This document shows positions 20,932 through 33,048 of a stretch of DNA of 64,000 nt, piece after piece. The stretch is from positions 79,224,060-79,288,059 of the forward strand of contig OY740767.1 of NCBI GenBank assembly GCA_963513935.1. The letters are read 5' to 3'. The notes beneath the pieces were generated by a model. The model was given only the letters and a program-made list of their open reading frames with translations, searched no databases and was not told the origin of the DNA. Both the position numbers and the translations under genes were made by a program. How positions within the stretch are numbered: the first letter of the stretch is position 1; every line of letters starts with the position of its first letter. This DNA comes from Aphrophora alni. Taxonomy: Eukaryota > Arthropoda > Insecta > Hemiptera > Aphrophoridae.

Positions 20932-22260
20932 ACAGCTTATATATATCTGTAAGCTTAAATATATATAGCTTAATTTACAGGATTAATTGGCAATTATATT
21001 AATTTTAGTGAGGTTACAATAAAATAATAGTTGAAATAAAATATACTTTTAAGCATACACAGTTGTATTTTTTTAGAAGCACTTTATTAGTAATATAAAA
21101 TAAAACAAAACGAATATCACTTGTTATCGTTTTAGAAGTAAATTCACTTTGTTTTCTAGCTGTAAATTATAATAGGCCTACATATTGTATTGTTTATATT
21201 AGCATTATCATATTAGAACAAATCAAATGGAATATTTTTTTTAAAATAAACATTCAAAAAATTCATAAATTATAGTAAACTCATAAAAAATCATAAATTG
21301 TACTAAATGTAAACAATTCAATCAGGAATAAGTAATTTGTTGGTGTAAACAAAACATATAGCATGTGGTTATTAAGAGATTCAGTCTACTAGAAACTATT
21401 TAAAGTGAGTTAATAATTAATCAACTGTAAGAACTTTAGCAACGGTGATCATAAACTTTACATCCTAGCGTTGTTTGAACGCTATTCCTCTTCAAAACAT
21501 CAATTCAATAAGTAAAAGTGAACTATGCAAAGCTCGTAAGAAATATTATCCAAGTTTGTAACATAAATAATTTGCTAATTTAATTATGAAATTTACAAAC
21601 TTTCAGTAGAAACATAAATTTACTTTAAGGAGGAAAAAATATATATTCTACAATTCGTAGACTTATGGATAATTTGTGTTAAAATAAAAAAGAATAATAA
21701 AAAATAATGAAAACGACAATAAATCGAAAATTATTATTTTGTTAAACTTTGATTTATAAGTGGGTTTTATAAGACTATGGTATTTTATTTAAAATGTATA
21801 AAAGTATTATTAAAATACTAGATTATGTTCTGGTAATAAGCTTCTAAATTTAAATATTGATAAACATATTACACTCATTAGAAACATTTATAAATCTGAT
21901 TGGGAAAATATTATTCTTTTATGTTTTAGTATATAAGCTTTTATTTTTAAGTTTTAATATTTTTTTAACTTTTACTAAGTTCACAAATTCACATAATTAC
22001 TGCTTTAATAAAAATTAATAAACATATGGTATAACTGAATAAATAAAAACCATAAGCTTATCCAATAATGGGTTATAACAAAAGGGTTAATATGTTAATG
22101 GTCTTATAGAGAGTTTATGTCTATATTTTAGGTACAAGTTTCAATATCTGTCTTGATTCAAATTTTAGAGAAGATAATTATCTGTCTGAATATTTATCGC
22201 ATAAAATTTGATAGGAAATTTTACAAAACGGTAATAATTCTGTAACTTATGAGATAATTA
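20738..22260. other. AT-rich spacer with (TA)n tract
   Basis: Contains an alternating TA run at about 20887-20928. No gene recognised. Confidence 0.6.
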
Positions 22261-22640
22261 TTGTGGAACTATTTTTTACATGCTATAGGTGCGAAAATAT
22301 TTTGGACTCTAGACGCAAAGAACGCCTTTTGGCACACTAAGCTTACAGAACGTAGTAGTGAATTATGTATTTTTAATACTCCATTTGGGCGTTACAAATT
22401 TTTAAGGATACCTTATTGTCATGTTCGGCAAATATTTTCCCAAAGGACGGCGCAAATATTTGAAAAAATGAATGGTGAGGCTGTATATGTAGATGATGTG
22501 ATAATATAGGGGGGGGGGGAATAAAAAATAACATGATGAAAGGCTTAGAAATGTACTGTACCATTCGAAGGGGAAAATTTTAACAAGAAACGAAGGAGCG
22601 CTTTGTAACCAAAGGAATGGTCATGTCAAGTGGAGAAATT
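22261..22640 (+). pseudogene. Ty3/gypsy reverse transcriptase fragment
   Basis: An 82-codon frame plus following decayed sequence. It carries the palm of a gypsy-type RT: TLDAKNAFWHTKL (motif A region), CIFNTPFGRYKFLRIP (motif B region) and VYVDDVII (catalytic YVDD, about 22483). After TAG and a nine-G run the sequence continues as HDERLRNVLYHSKGKI in other frames, which is where gypsy pol normally continues. The stretch between the PFGRY box and the YVDD box is shortened. Inactive. It may be the upstream part of the same copy as 24190-26258, separated by about 1.5 kb of unrelated DNA. Confidence 0.8.
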
Positions 22641-22795
22641 TAGTTATTTAGTTCGCTCGGTGACCTTGGCCTCTTTTAAATCTAGCAGTATCTGAGTTAA
22701 CCATTTACAGAAAAACAAATTAACACATAACATTAGTTTCCTTTTTTTAAATAAAAAGAACAATTTGTAATGAAACAATTGATTATTTATGCATA

Positions 22796-22845
<50 letters not shown>

Positions 22846-24189
22846 TCCATACATGTGTATAGTTGATACGCCCTTAAAACAAAATAATTACACAACGTTA
22901 AACAAATCCCCCTCCCATATGTTTTATATTACAAAAATATTTTAGTGAACAAATATAATGGTAACAATTTGTTAATAGTACTTAAGTTACAAAAATGATT
23001 CTAAGATTAAATTATTAGAAAAAATTAAGTAGTTACATAAATATATATTATTTGAGTTGGCCAACTATAAAAAAAAAAGGTTTATTATATAAAAAAAAAA
23101 TATGTTAGAAAATTTTACTAGTAATTGACGTCATTACTTTATAAATTTGTAAAATCAACCCCTTAGGGGTCGTGAGGTCCGAAATTGCTAGGTTGTCCCT
23201 TAAACTGCTACTTTAGTTTTGCATTAAAAAATATATATATATATATATTGTTATTATTGTTAAAAAAACTTAAAGCATTTTCTAAACAAATTTCACAACA
23301 AGTTATCAATTAATGAAAATACATAAATTCAAGTTCTTTGGTTATTTTTAGTTTTCACTTTTGCATTTTAAACAAAGCTGAAATGTCCTTCAGATGAAAT
23401 GTCTGGACTTGAGTTTGAACTTGAAGTTATAGCTTGAAGTTATAGCTTGTAATTCCAGCTTGAACCAGCATAAGCTGAGAAATATACAGGTTTGAATTAG
23501 TAAATGAACAGAGACCATTTACAAGTTTAAACACTTCTGTTCTAGGATTATAAGTAATATATTTCTCTGTAACTAAGCTCTGAAACTGCAAATTCTTTGA
23601 AAATGAAATGTTATATATGTTAAATAAGTCAATTGATCATTTCACTTTATAACAACTAGAAATAAAATGAATTGCTATTCGTTTTAAAAGACTGTTTGAA
23701 TTTATACTCTTATAATTTACTGACAAGCAAAGTTTAGTTATAATTAAAAACAGATTTTAAATTTTTACATTTATAAAGACAGTACATATTTTAACATAGT
23801 TAACTCAGTAAAATAAAACGGTAACTTTCTTTTACCTGGTTCAAGAGTTGTCAAAAGATGTTTTAAGACGAGGAATGATGAATGAAGACGAAGTCATGGT
23901 TTTTGATTTCTCTTTATAAATTTAGAAAGAAAAAAAACTGGCCACATTTTAGTGAAGCGTCTGTATTAAACTATTCTTACTTTTTTAAATAACAAAGATA
24001 GATCAACATGATGACAGTTAAAGTAAAAGATAAATTTTAGAAAACTTTTCGAGCGAATGTCATCAGTGCAAAATTCAGTTCCGAACTAACTGTTCTCCGC
24101 AGGCACCGTTAGAAAGCCTACGGCAAGAATCACCTGACGCTGTTTTCGGACTTGAACGCTAGGGTACAGCACTTCCCGGCAGTAAGTTC
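22641..24189. other. AT-rich sequence between the two gypsy blocks
   Basis: Holds a (TA)n run at about 22801-22839 and short A- and T-runs. No coding sequence recognised. It could be DNA inserted into one gypsy copy, or simply spacer between two copies. Confidence 0.5.
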
Positions 24190-26258
24190 TATTTACTTCA
24201 AGAAAAAAATACGTATGTCGGTACAGTACTTAATAAGCTTAATTTAGAAAGTATAAAACTTATTAAAAATAAATGTAAAATTGGTGTAAACGAAATTACA
24301 TACCTAGGCCATAGAATTAGTAATAAGGGTATATTAATTGATCAAAACAAAACAAAAACAATTAATCAAATGAAAATACCTAAGGATAAAAAAGCATTAG
24401 ACAGTTTTTTAGTCATGGTAAATTTTGTAAGCAAATTTATACCCAACATATCGATTTTAACTGCACATTTAAGGTCATTTTTAAAGAATGAAGTTGAATT
24501 TACGTGGGCAGAACTCCATACAAAAGCTTTTATTGTAATCAAGCAGATAATAACAAATAAACCAGTATTGCAACATTTTGATGAAAAGAAGCCTATTGTT
24601 TTGTCTGTGGATTCCGCCAAAGATGAGTTACCGGCAGTCATATTACAATAATCTGCCTGTAGCCTATGCATCAAAACCATTGAATCACACACAACAACAC
24701 TATGCTCAGATAGAAAAGGAAATTAATGCTGTTTTATTTGGATGTGAAAGATTTGATCAGTACTTGAACGGTACAAAATGTATTGTTGAATCTGATCATG
24801 AACCATTAGTTAGTATCGCCAAAAAAATATGAATGTAGTTTCCCATCGCCTTCAGCAATTACTAATAAAACTACAAAAATATTACTTCGAATTAGTTGAT
24901 TGATGTTAACTTCGAAAACATTGATGAAGAACTTGAAGCTCATGTAAATTTAGTTTTAAATAATATAAAAATCACTGATATACAGCTAGACAATATTAAT
25001 GACCTAAACGAAATAGACACAGAAATTTAAACACTTAAAAATTATATTTTAAATGGGAGGCCTAATCATAAGCAAACATTACATTAGAAATAAGAACTTA
25101 TTGGAATCCAAGAAGTGGCCTAACCTCTTATAAAAATGTTATACTTAGTGGTACAGCCTTAGTAATACCCAAACCTTTAAGGCATGAAATGTTAAAACAT
25201 TTACACTTGTCTCATAATAGTGTTATTAAAACACAGCTAAAGGCCAGGAATATAATATATTGGCCTAACATGAACAGTTAAATCCAATATTTTGTATCTA
25301 AATGTGAAACTCGTAAGGTATTTTAAAAAATTAGAAAAAAGAACCATTATTACCGTTTACTATTCGTAAATTACCATGTGAAAAAATCAGAGAATTTTCA
25401 GTTGTATGATGTATATTATTGACTTGTTATATATTATTTTTCAAAATTTCCTGACGTAATTAAAATAGAAAATATTACAAGTGAACTTGTTGTAATTCAT
25501 TTAAAAGAGATTTTCAGCAGACATGGTATACATAAGAATGTTATTTCTGATAATGATACTCAATTTTCTTGTGAAATATTAAAAAAAGTTCGCAAAAGAA
25601 TGGAATTTTAATCATATAACTACTAGCCCACATTTTCCTTAGTCAAATGGAATGGCAAAACGTGGAGTGCAAAGGATTAAAAATTTGCTTAAAAATTGCA
25701 TACATGACAAGTGCATACCTCTATTTAGCAATAGTAGAATAGCGTAATACGCCAGTATCAAACAGAATACCATCTCCAGCTGAAATATTCTATCAAAGAA
25801 AATAAGAGACATAATACTATGTAGTGACATATGCCTCAAACCTATAATAACGAAAAATGTAAGAAATAAATTACTTGATAGACAAATAAATCAGAAAATG
25901 TACAAAAAAGTAGAAAATCATATAAATTTCCAGATTTAACAATACATATGAATAAGTACGTATTAATTAAGCAATACAAACAATGGGTAAAAGAAAAATG
26001 ATTAAAAAACGTTATCGACCAAGATCATATATTGAGCTATATAAAACAAAATATTAGAAAGAATAGAACCTCTTGTATGATGAATATAATAATGGCCATT
26101 ATAAATCTAAAACACAATATTTAAATTATTATACATCTATTCAGAGTCCCCCACTAGAAGTCCTCCACTAACCCAGAAAACACTAAAATTCTTAATCGGT
26201 ATAAAACTAGGTATGGCAGAAATGTTAAACCACCTGACAAATTTAATATATCATAGTA
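24190..26258 (+). pseudogene. Ty3/gypsy pol: RT end, RNase H, integrase (broken)
   Basis: Continuation of a gypsy pol. The RT end shows KCKIGVNEITYLGHRISNKG (about 24270-24330). The RT/RNase H hybrid region shows VEFTWAELHTKAF and FDEKKPIVLSVDSAKD, then after a frameshift NNLPVAYASKPLNHTQQHYA. The integrase has its HHCC finger (HEMLKHLHLSHNS, then CETRK, 25180-25320), a DDE-core aspartate in ISDNDTQFS (about 25546) and SNGMAKRGVQ near 25645, where the usual catalytic glutamate (AER-type) reads as lysine. The pol C-terminus shows IKQYKQWV and RYGRNVKPPDKF (to about 26250). Frameshifts and stops throughout. I did not identify LTRs. Confidence 0.82.
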
Positions 26259-26286
26259 ATGGAAACATGTTTTAAATATAATAAAT

Positions 26287-26655
26287 CTTTTTTTTAACAT
26301 ACCACGTTTCTAAAACGGACTAAAAAGTATAAGATAATTTTTCATGATCCTTCTACAATTTTGAGAAAGGATTATTAGTGGCTATGGATATATTTAGAAT
26401 ACTTAGAGAGAAAAACTTGGGGCGCAGGCAAAAATTACAGTGAATCTCATTTCCGATTCACTGAAATTAGCTGTGGATTCATCCGGATTGTCTACTTGTA
26501 TTAATTACTGGCTGCGCCCCACGTTTTTCTCTCCAAGTATTCCAAATATATCCATAGCCACTAACAATCCTCCCTCAAAATTGTAGAAGGGTCACGAAAA
26601 ATTATTTTATACTTTTTAAACCGTTTTAAAAACGTGGTATATTAAAAAAAAAAAA
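26287..26655. mobile_element. Foldback (long inverted repeat) element, about 370 bp
   Basis: The left arm, about 26296-26426, and the right arm, about 26513-26644, are near-perfect reverse complements. Landmarks are CATACCACGTTT against AAACGTGGTAT, and GTGGCTATGGATATATTT against its complement. T-rich and A-rich tracts cap the ends. The roughly 85-base loop contains a second hairpin, CAGTGAATC ... GATTCACTG (26438-26463). No coding capacity. It sits directly behind the gypsy pol end. The class is uncertain (MITE or foldback element), and I saw no clear target duplication. Confidence 0.85.
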
Positions 26656-27515
26656 TGTATTTGATTTATTATTTTGTTTTTTAATCTTATGTCCGGGTGA
26701 AAGATTTCAATCGGTTTCGTATATATTGATGAGACTCTGACAGGGACTCTTATTCTCTAATCGGTGCTTCCGTTGAGTAGCCGTCTCTTTAACCATTGTA
26801 ACGATTGATAGAAATGTAATATTCACATATTTTATATGCTTAGCACACTATTGAATGCACATCTGACGGCGAAAACTCAGCGCACTATTCACTATCACCA
26901 AAAGCACGTGAAACGGGATGTTTCCACTGGAAAATTCAATTTACACATTAAACTATTGTCGAAACGCAATACGCTCATACAGGTAAATGTACACACTTGA
27001 AACGCCAGTTCTGCTGTTACAGCAACGCGAGAGAGCACAAACGACAGTGCTGATGCTGTATACTACACTGCAGAACATGCAAAGTTCGCAAAGCTGACAC
27101 TACTCTTATCAAATATTGTTTAAACAATCTTGCAGACAAGGAACAGAGTTAATATTGCATTGTTATCCATCCTCGACCCATGTTTAAAATTTTAAGTATA
27201 TATCTCATTGGCCAATTTTTATTTGTTTAAACAACTATTGTTTAAAGAAACGTAGAGACAAGAAACCAATTGAATATTGTATTGTCATCCAATTCTGACC
27301 TATGTTAAAAATTTCAGGTCTCCAGCTTATCAGGAAGTTATTTTAAACTCGATTGCAAAATCCACCCGGACAGACTGACAGACAGATATGACGGAAACCG
27401 AACTAATAAAAATGTGGTAAAATTATAAGTACAGTTAATAATCTATATTTATTCTTTCAAAAAAGAAGATACTTTTATTTATAAATTATGTTATTTTACT
27501 TTTAGTTTATGTTAT
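26656..27515. repeat. Unclassified repeat-like region with a diverged tandem pair
   Basis: GC is somewhat higher at 26860-27080. From about 27110 to 27350 two diverged copies of a roughly 122-bp unit follow each other: GTTATCCATCCTCGACCCATG at 27160 against GTCATCCAATTCTGACCTATG at 27283. Both copies include GTTTAAACAA-type blocks. It ends in an ACAGACTGACAGACAGA stretch near 27370, a motif often seen at edges of insect repeats. No coding sequence recognised. Confidence 0.45.
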
Positions 27516-30500
27516 TCTTATATATAAAATTCTCATGTCACGGTGTTAGTCATTTATACTCCTCCGAAATGGCTCGACCGATTGTAATGAAATTTTGTGT
27601 AGCCTACATATCCGTTAGGCCTGAGAATCGGACAACATCTATTTTTCATCCCCTAAATGTTAAGGGTGGTTCACCCCTAATTATACTCCACCGAAATGGA
27701 TCCACCGATTTTCGTGAAATTTTGTGTACATATCCGTTAGGTCTGGAAAACGGGCAAAATCTATTTTTCATCCCCCTAAATGTTAAGGGTGGTTCACCCC
27801 TCTTATATATAAAATTCTCATGTCACGGTGTTAGTCATTTATACTCCTCCGAAATGGCTCGACCGATTGTAATGAAATTTTGTGTACATATCCGTTAGGC
27901 CTGAGAATCGGACAACATCTATTTTTCATCCCCTAAATGTTAAGGGTGGTTCACCCCTAATTATACTCCACCGAAATGGCTCCACCGATTTTCGTGAAAT
28001 TTTGTGTACATATCCGTTAGGTCTGGAAAACGGGCAAAATCTATTTTTCATCCCCCTAAATGTTAAGGGTGGTTCACCCCTCTTATATATAAAATTCTCA
28101 TGTCACGGTGTTAGTCATTTATACTCCTCCGAAATGGCTCGACCGATTGTAATGAAATTTTGTGTACATATCCGTTAGGCCTGAGAATCGGACAACATCT
28201 ATTTTTCATCCCCTAAATGTTGAGGGAGGTTCACCCCTAATTATACTCCACCGAAATGGCTCCACCGATTTTCGTGAAATTTTGTGTACATATCCGTTAG
28301 GTCTGGAAAACGGGCAAAATCTATTTTTCATCCCCCTAAATGTTAAGGGTGGTTCACCCCTAATTTTATTATTTAATTTTTCCGATATATAAAATTCTCA
28401 TGTCACGGTGTTAGTCATTATACTCCTCCGAAATGACTCGACCGATTTTAAAGAAATTTTGTGTACATATCCGTTAGGCCTGAGAATCGGACAACATCTA
28501 TTTTTCATCCCTTTAAATGTTGAGGGAGGTTCACCCCTAATTATACTCCACCGAAATGGCTCCACCGATTTTCGTGAAATTTTGTGTACATATCCGTTAG
28601 GTCTGGATATCGGACAACATCTATTTTACATCCCCTTAAATGTTAAGGGAGGTTCACCCCTAATTATACTCCACCGAAATGGCTAAAATTCTCATGTCAC
28701 AGTGTTAGTCATTATACTCCTCCGAAATGGCTCAACCGATTTTAAAGAAATTTTGTGTACATATCCGTTAGGCCTGAGAATCGGACAACATCTATTTTTC
28801 ATCCCCCTAAATGTTAAGGGTGGTTCACCCCTAATTATACTCCACCAAAATGACTCCACCGATTTTCGTGAAATTTGGTGTACATATCCGTTAGGTCTGG
28901 AAATCGGGCAACATCTATTTTTCATCCCCCTAAATGTTAAGGGTGGTTCACCCCTAATTTTTTTATTTAATTTTTCCGATATATAAAATTCTCATGTCAC
29001 GGTGTTAGTCATTATACTCCTCCTAAATGACTCGACCGATTTTAAAGAAATTTTGTGTACATATCCGTTAGGCCTGAGAATCGGACAACATCTATTTTTC
29101 ATCCCTTTAAATGTTGAGGGAGGTTCACCCCTAATTATACTCCACCGAAATGGCTCCACCGATTTTCGTGAAATTTTGTGTACATATCCGTTAGGTCTGG
29201 AAATCGGACAACATCTATTTTACATCCCCTTAAATGTTAAGGGAGGTTCACCCCTAATTATACTCCACCGAAATGGCTAAAATTCTCATGTCACAGTGTT
29301 AGTCATTATACTCCTCCGAAATGGCTCAACCGATTTTAAAGAAATTTTGTGTACATATCCGTTAGGCCTGAGAATCGGACAACATCTATTTTTCATCCCC
29401 CTAAATGTTAAGGGTGGTTCACCCCTAATTATACTCCACCAAAATGACTCCACCGATTTTCGTGAAATTTGGTGTACATATCCGTTAGGTCTGGAAATCG
29501 GGCAACATCTATTTTTCATCCCCCTAAATGTTAAGGGTGGTTCACCCCTAATTTTTTTATTTAATTTTTCCGATATATAAAATTCTCATGTCACGGTGTT
29601 AGTCATTATACTCCTCCGATATGGCTTGACGATTTTAATGAAATTTTGTGTACATATCCGTTAGGCCTGAGAATCGGACCACATCTATTTTTCATCCCCC
29701 TAAATGTTAAGGTTGGTTCACCCCTAATTTTTTTATTTAATTTTTCCGATATATAAAATTCTCATGTCACGGTGTTAGTCATTTATACTCCTCCGAAATG
29801 GCTCGACCGATTGTAATGAAATTTTGTGTACATATCCGTTAGGCCTGAGAATCGGACAACATCTATTTTTCATCCCCTAAATGTTGAGGGAGGTTCACCC
29901 CTAATTATACTCCACCGAAATAACTCCACCGATTTTCGTGAAATTTTGTGTACATATCCGTTAGGTCTGGAAAACGGGCAAAATCTATTTTTCATCCCCC
30001 TAAATGTTAAGGGTGGTTCACCCCTAATTTTATTATTTAATTTTTCCGATATATAAAATTCTCATGTCACGGTATTAGTCATTATACTCCTCCGAAATGG
30101 CTTGACGATTTTAATGAAATTTTGTGTACATATCCGTTAGGCCTGAGAATCGGACCACATCTATTTTACATCCCCATAAATGTTGAGGGAGGTTCACCCC
30201 TAATTATACTCCACCGAAATGGCTCCACCGATTTTCGTGAAATTTTGTGTACATATCCGTTAGGTCTGGAAATCGGACAACATCTATTTTACATCCCCTT
30301 AAATGTTAAGGGAGGTTCACCCCTAATTATACTCCACCGAAATGGCTAAAATTCTCATGTCACAGTGTTAGTCATTATACTCCTCCGAAATGGCTCGACC
30401 GATTTTAAAGAAATTTTGTGTACATATCCGTTAGGCCTGAGAATCGGACAACATATATTTTTCATCCCCCTAAATGTTAAGGGTGGTTCACCACTAATTA

Positions 30501-31400
30501 TACTCCACCGAAATGGCTCCACCGATTTTCGTGAAATTTGGTGTACATATCCGTTAGGTCTGGAAATCGGGCAACATCTATTTTTCATCCCCCTAAATGT
30601 TAAGGGTGGTTCACCCCTAATTTTTTTATTTAATTTTTCCGATATATAAAATTCTCATGTCACGGTGTTAGTCATTATACTCCTCCGAAATGGCTTGACG
30701 ATTTTAATGAAATTTTGTGTACATATCCGTTAGGCCTGAGAATCGGACCACATCTATTTTTCATCCCCATAAATGTTAAGGGAGGTTTACCCCTAAATTA
30801 TACTCCACCGAAATGGCTAAAATTCTCATGTCACGGTGTTAGTCATTATACTCCTCCGAAATGTCTCGACCGATTTTAAAGAAATTTTGTGTACATATCC
30901 GTTAGGCCTGAGAATTGGACAACAACAATTTTTCATCCCCCTAAATGTTAAGTAGGTTCACCCCTAATTATACTCCACCGAAATGGCTCCACCGATTTTC
31001 GTGAAATTTTGTGTACATATCCGTTAGGCCTGAGAATCGGACAACATCTATTTTTCATCCCCCTAAATGTTAAGGGAGGTTCACCCCTAATTATACTCCA
31101 CCGAAATGGCTCCACCGATTTTCGTGAAATTTTGTGTACATATCCGTTAGGTCTGGAAATCGGACAACATCTATTTTTCCATCCCCCTAAATGTTAAGGG
31201 AGGTTCACCCCTAATTATACTCCACCGAAATGGCTAAAATTCTCATGTCACAGTGTTAGTCATTATACTCCTCCGAAATGGCTCGACCGATTTTAAAGAA
31301 ATTTTGTGTACATATCCGTTAGGCCTGAGAATCGGACAACAACTATTTTCATCCCCTTAAATATTAAGGGTGGTTCACCCCTAATTTTTTTATTTAATTA
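27516..31400 (+). repeat. Tandem array of the Helitron 5' terminus (about 14 units)
   Basis: The block AAAATTCTCATGTCAC occurs at 27526, 27811, 28091, 28391, 28685, 28985, 29279, 29579, 29755, 30055, 30348, 30648, 30819 and 31236. Spacing is mostly 280-300 bases, with three exceptions (176, 171, 417). Each unit is built from two related halves of about 135 bases starting TACTCC and sharing GTGTACATATCCGTTAGG, CATCTATTTTTCATCCCC and GGTTCACCCCTAA. The first three units begin with TCTTATATAT (27516, 27801, 28081), the element's own 5' end. Later units begin with CGATATAT or with GGCT. Open frames here are by-products of the repetition, not genes. Confidence 0.93.
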
Positions 31401-31514
31401 TTTCGACAAAAAATTTTTATTTATTATATTAATGGTACAGCATATAGAAATACATACAAATTTATTATTCTATCTACAAATCCGCAATAGCGTTTCTAGA
31501 TGGCAATATAATAT

Positions 31515-31783
31515 ATAATCGGCAGGACAAGGAGGATTCTTTTTTTTTTGATGCACCAGGTGGAACTGGCAAAACATTCCTTATTTCGCTACTACTTGCC
31601 GAAATACGATCAAAAAATGGCATCGCATTGGCCGTTGCATCTTCTGGCATTGCAGCAACTTTATTAGATGGAGGCATAACAGCTCATTCAGCACTTAAGC
31701 TGCCATTGAACATTCAAAATAATCCAGATGCAGTGTGCAACATAAGAAAACAATCGACTACGGGCATTGCTGAAACAATGTAA
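31515..31783 (+). pseudogene. Helitron helicase, N-terminal piece with Walker A
   Basis: Frame encoding DAPGGTGKTFLISLLLAE (Walker A, about 31550-31600) and IALAVASSGIAATLL, as in PIF1-family helicases of Helitrons. A TAA after GIAETM closes it near 31783. The protein continues in another frame from 31767, so one frameshift separates Walker A from the rest. Upstream of about 31515 the Helitron protein is not recognisable. Confidence 0.85.
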
Positions 31784-32840
31784 AATTATTATTTGGGATG
31801 AATGCACTATGGCACATAAACATTCGCTTGAGGCATTGGATAGGACATTGAGGGATATAAAAAACAATGATAAACTATTTGGCGGCACTTTGTTACAACT
31901 TTCAGGTGATTTCAGACAAACTCTTCCCGTTATTCCACGTTCAACGTACGCTGATGAAATCAATGCTTGCTTAAAATCATCGCGACTGTGGCGTAATGTT
32001 GAAAAAGTACAACTGACGATGAACATGCGTGTTCAATTGCTTCGGGATCCATCCGCCGAAACTTTCTCTAAACAACTAATAGATATTGGCGATGGGAAAG
32101 TTGCTGTACATGAAAATACTGGATGTATAAAATTACAAACAGACTTCTGCACAATCATCGACTCGCAAAATACTCTCATCGATCGCATATTTCCCGATGT
32201 ACACACACAATATCAAAATCATAAGTGGTTGGCAGAAAGAGCGATTTTGTCAGCAAAAAATGTGGACGTCAATGGATTAAATTTAAAAATACAACAGTTG
32301 TTGCCTGGGGATTTGGTGTCATACAAATCTATCGATGCAGTTTGTGATACCAACGAAACTGTGAATTATCCAATTGAGTTTTTAAATTCATTGGATTTGC
32401 CAGGCATGCCACCACACAATTTACAATTGAAGGTTGGAGCTCCGATCATTCTACTTCGTAACTTGAACCCACCACAGCTGTGTAATGGTACACGATTAGT
32501 AATTAAGAAATTAATGAAAAATGTCATTGAAGCCACCATTTTGAATGGGAAGTTTCGAGGCGAAAATGTGTTGCTGCCACGAATCCCTATGATTCCTACA
32601 GATGTGCCAATTGAATTCAAACGCACTCAATTTCCAATTAGATTGGCATTCGCTATGACGATCAATAAGTCACAAGGCCAAACATTATCTGTATGTGGCT
32701 TAGATTTGGAAACACCATGCTTTTCCCACGGACAACTTTACGTGGCATGTTCTCGCGTGGGAAAACCATCCAGTTTATTTGTGCTGGCTAAAGACGGACT
32801 AACCAAGAATATTGTAAACTCCATTGCGCTGAGAGATTAA
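31767..32840 (+). CDS. Helitron PIF1-like helicase domain, long open C-terminal part (357 codons)
   Basis: SF1B helicase domain that unwinds DNA during rolling-circle transposition. Motifs are visible in order. Walker B is IIWDEC (residues 8-13). GDFRQTLPV is at 47-55, NMR at 86-88, TINKSQGQT at 298-306 and LYVACSRVG at 324-332. The frame is open to a TAA at 32838-32840, which is the natural C-terminus for this family, about 235 bases before the Helitron 3' end. Because Walker A lies in a different frame just upstream and the Rep domain is gone, no active transposase is expected. The first codon is a TTG within the frameshift zone, so the start is not real. Confidence 0.9.
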   Translation: MLKQCKIIIWDECTMAHKHSLEALDRTLRDIKNNDKLFGGTLLQLSGDFRQTLPVIPRSTYADEINACLKSSRLWRNVEKVQLTMNMRVQLLRDPSAETFSKQLIDIGDGKVAVHENTGCIKLQTDFCTIIDSQNTLIDRIFPDVHTQYQNHKWLAERAILSAKNVDVNGLNLKIQQLLPGDLVSYKSIDAVCDTNETVNYPIEFLNSLDLPGMPPHNLQLKVGAPIILLRNLNPPQLCNGTRLVIKKLMKNVIEATILNGKFRGENVLLPRIPMIPTDVPIEFKRTQFPIRLAFAMTINKSQGQTLSVCGLDLETPCFSHGQLYVACSRVGKPSSLFVLAKDGLTKNIVNSIALRD

Positions 32841-33048
32841 TCTATCTTTTTTCAAACTGTCATAATTAATAAAGAATTGTTGTAATTTAAAATATATTCG
32901 TAAAGTTAATAAAGATTAATTTATTAACCTAAATAAAGTATACTTTAATTATTTGCAACGCCTTCGATTATAAGTACATCCCCGCACACTTATAGTAAAT
33001 AGTTATTTTTATTAAACTAAAAAAATGTTTTCTAAAAAAAATATAAAT

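Noticed and set aside
28391..29578. Regular repeats that at first look like a CRISPR or satellite array
   Set aside because: Units are about 280-300 bp with half-units of about 135 bp and no unique spacers, and they carry the Helitron 5' end.
27509..31518. More than a dozen 60-129-codon open frames with shared sequence such as STDFREILCTYPLGL
   Set aside because: They are translations of the Helitron tandem array, occur on both strands in step with the repeat period, and have no independent start, stop or domain.
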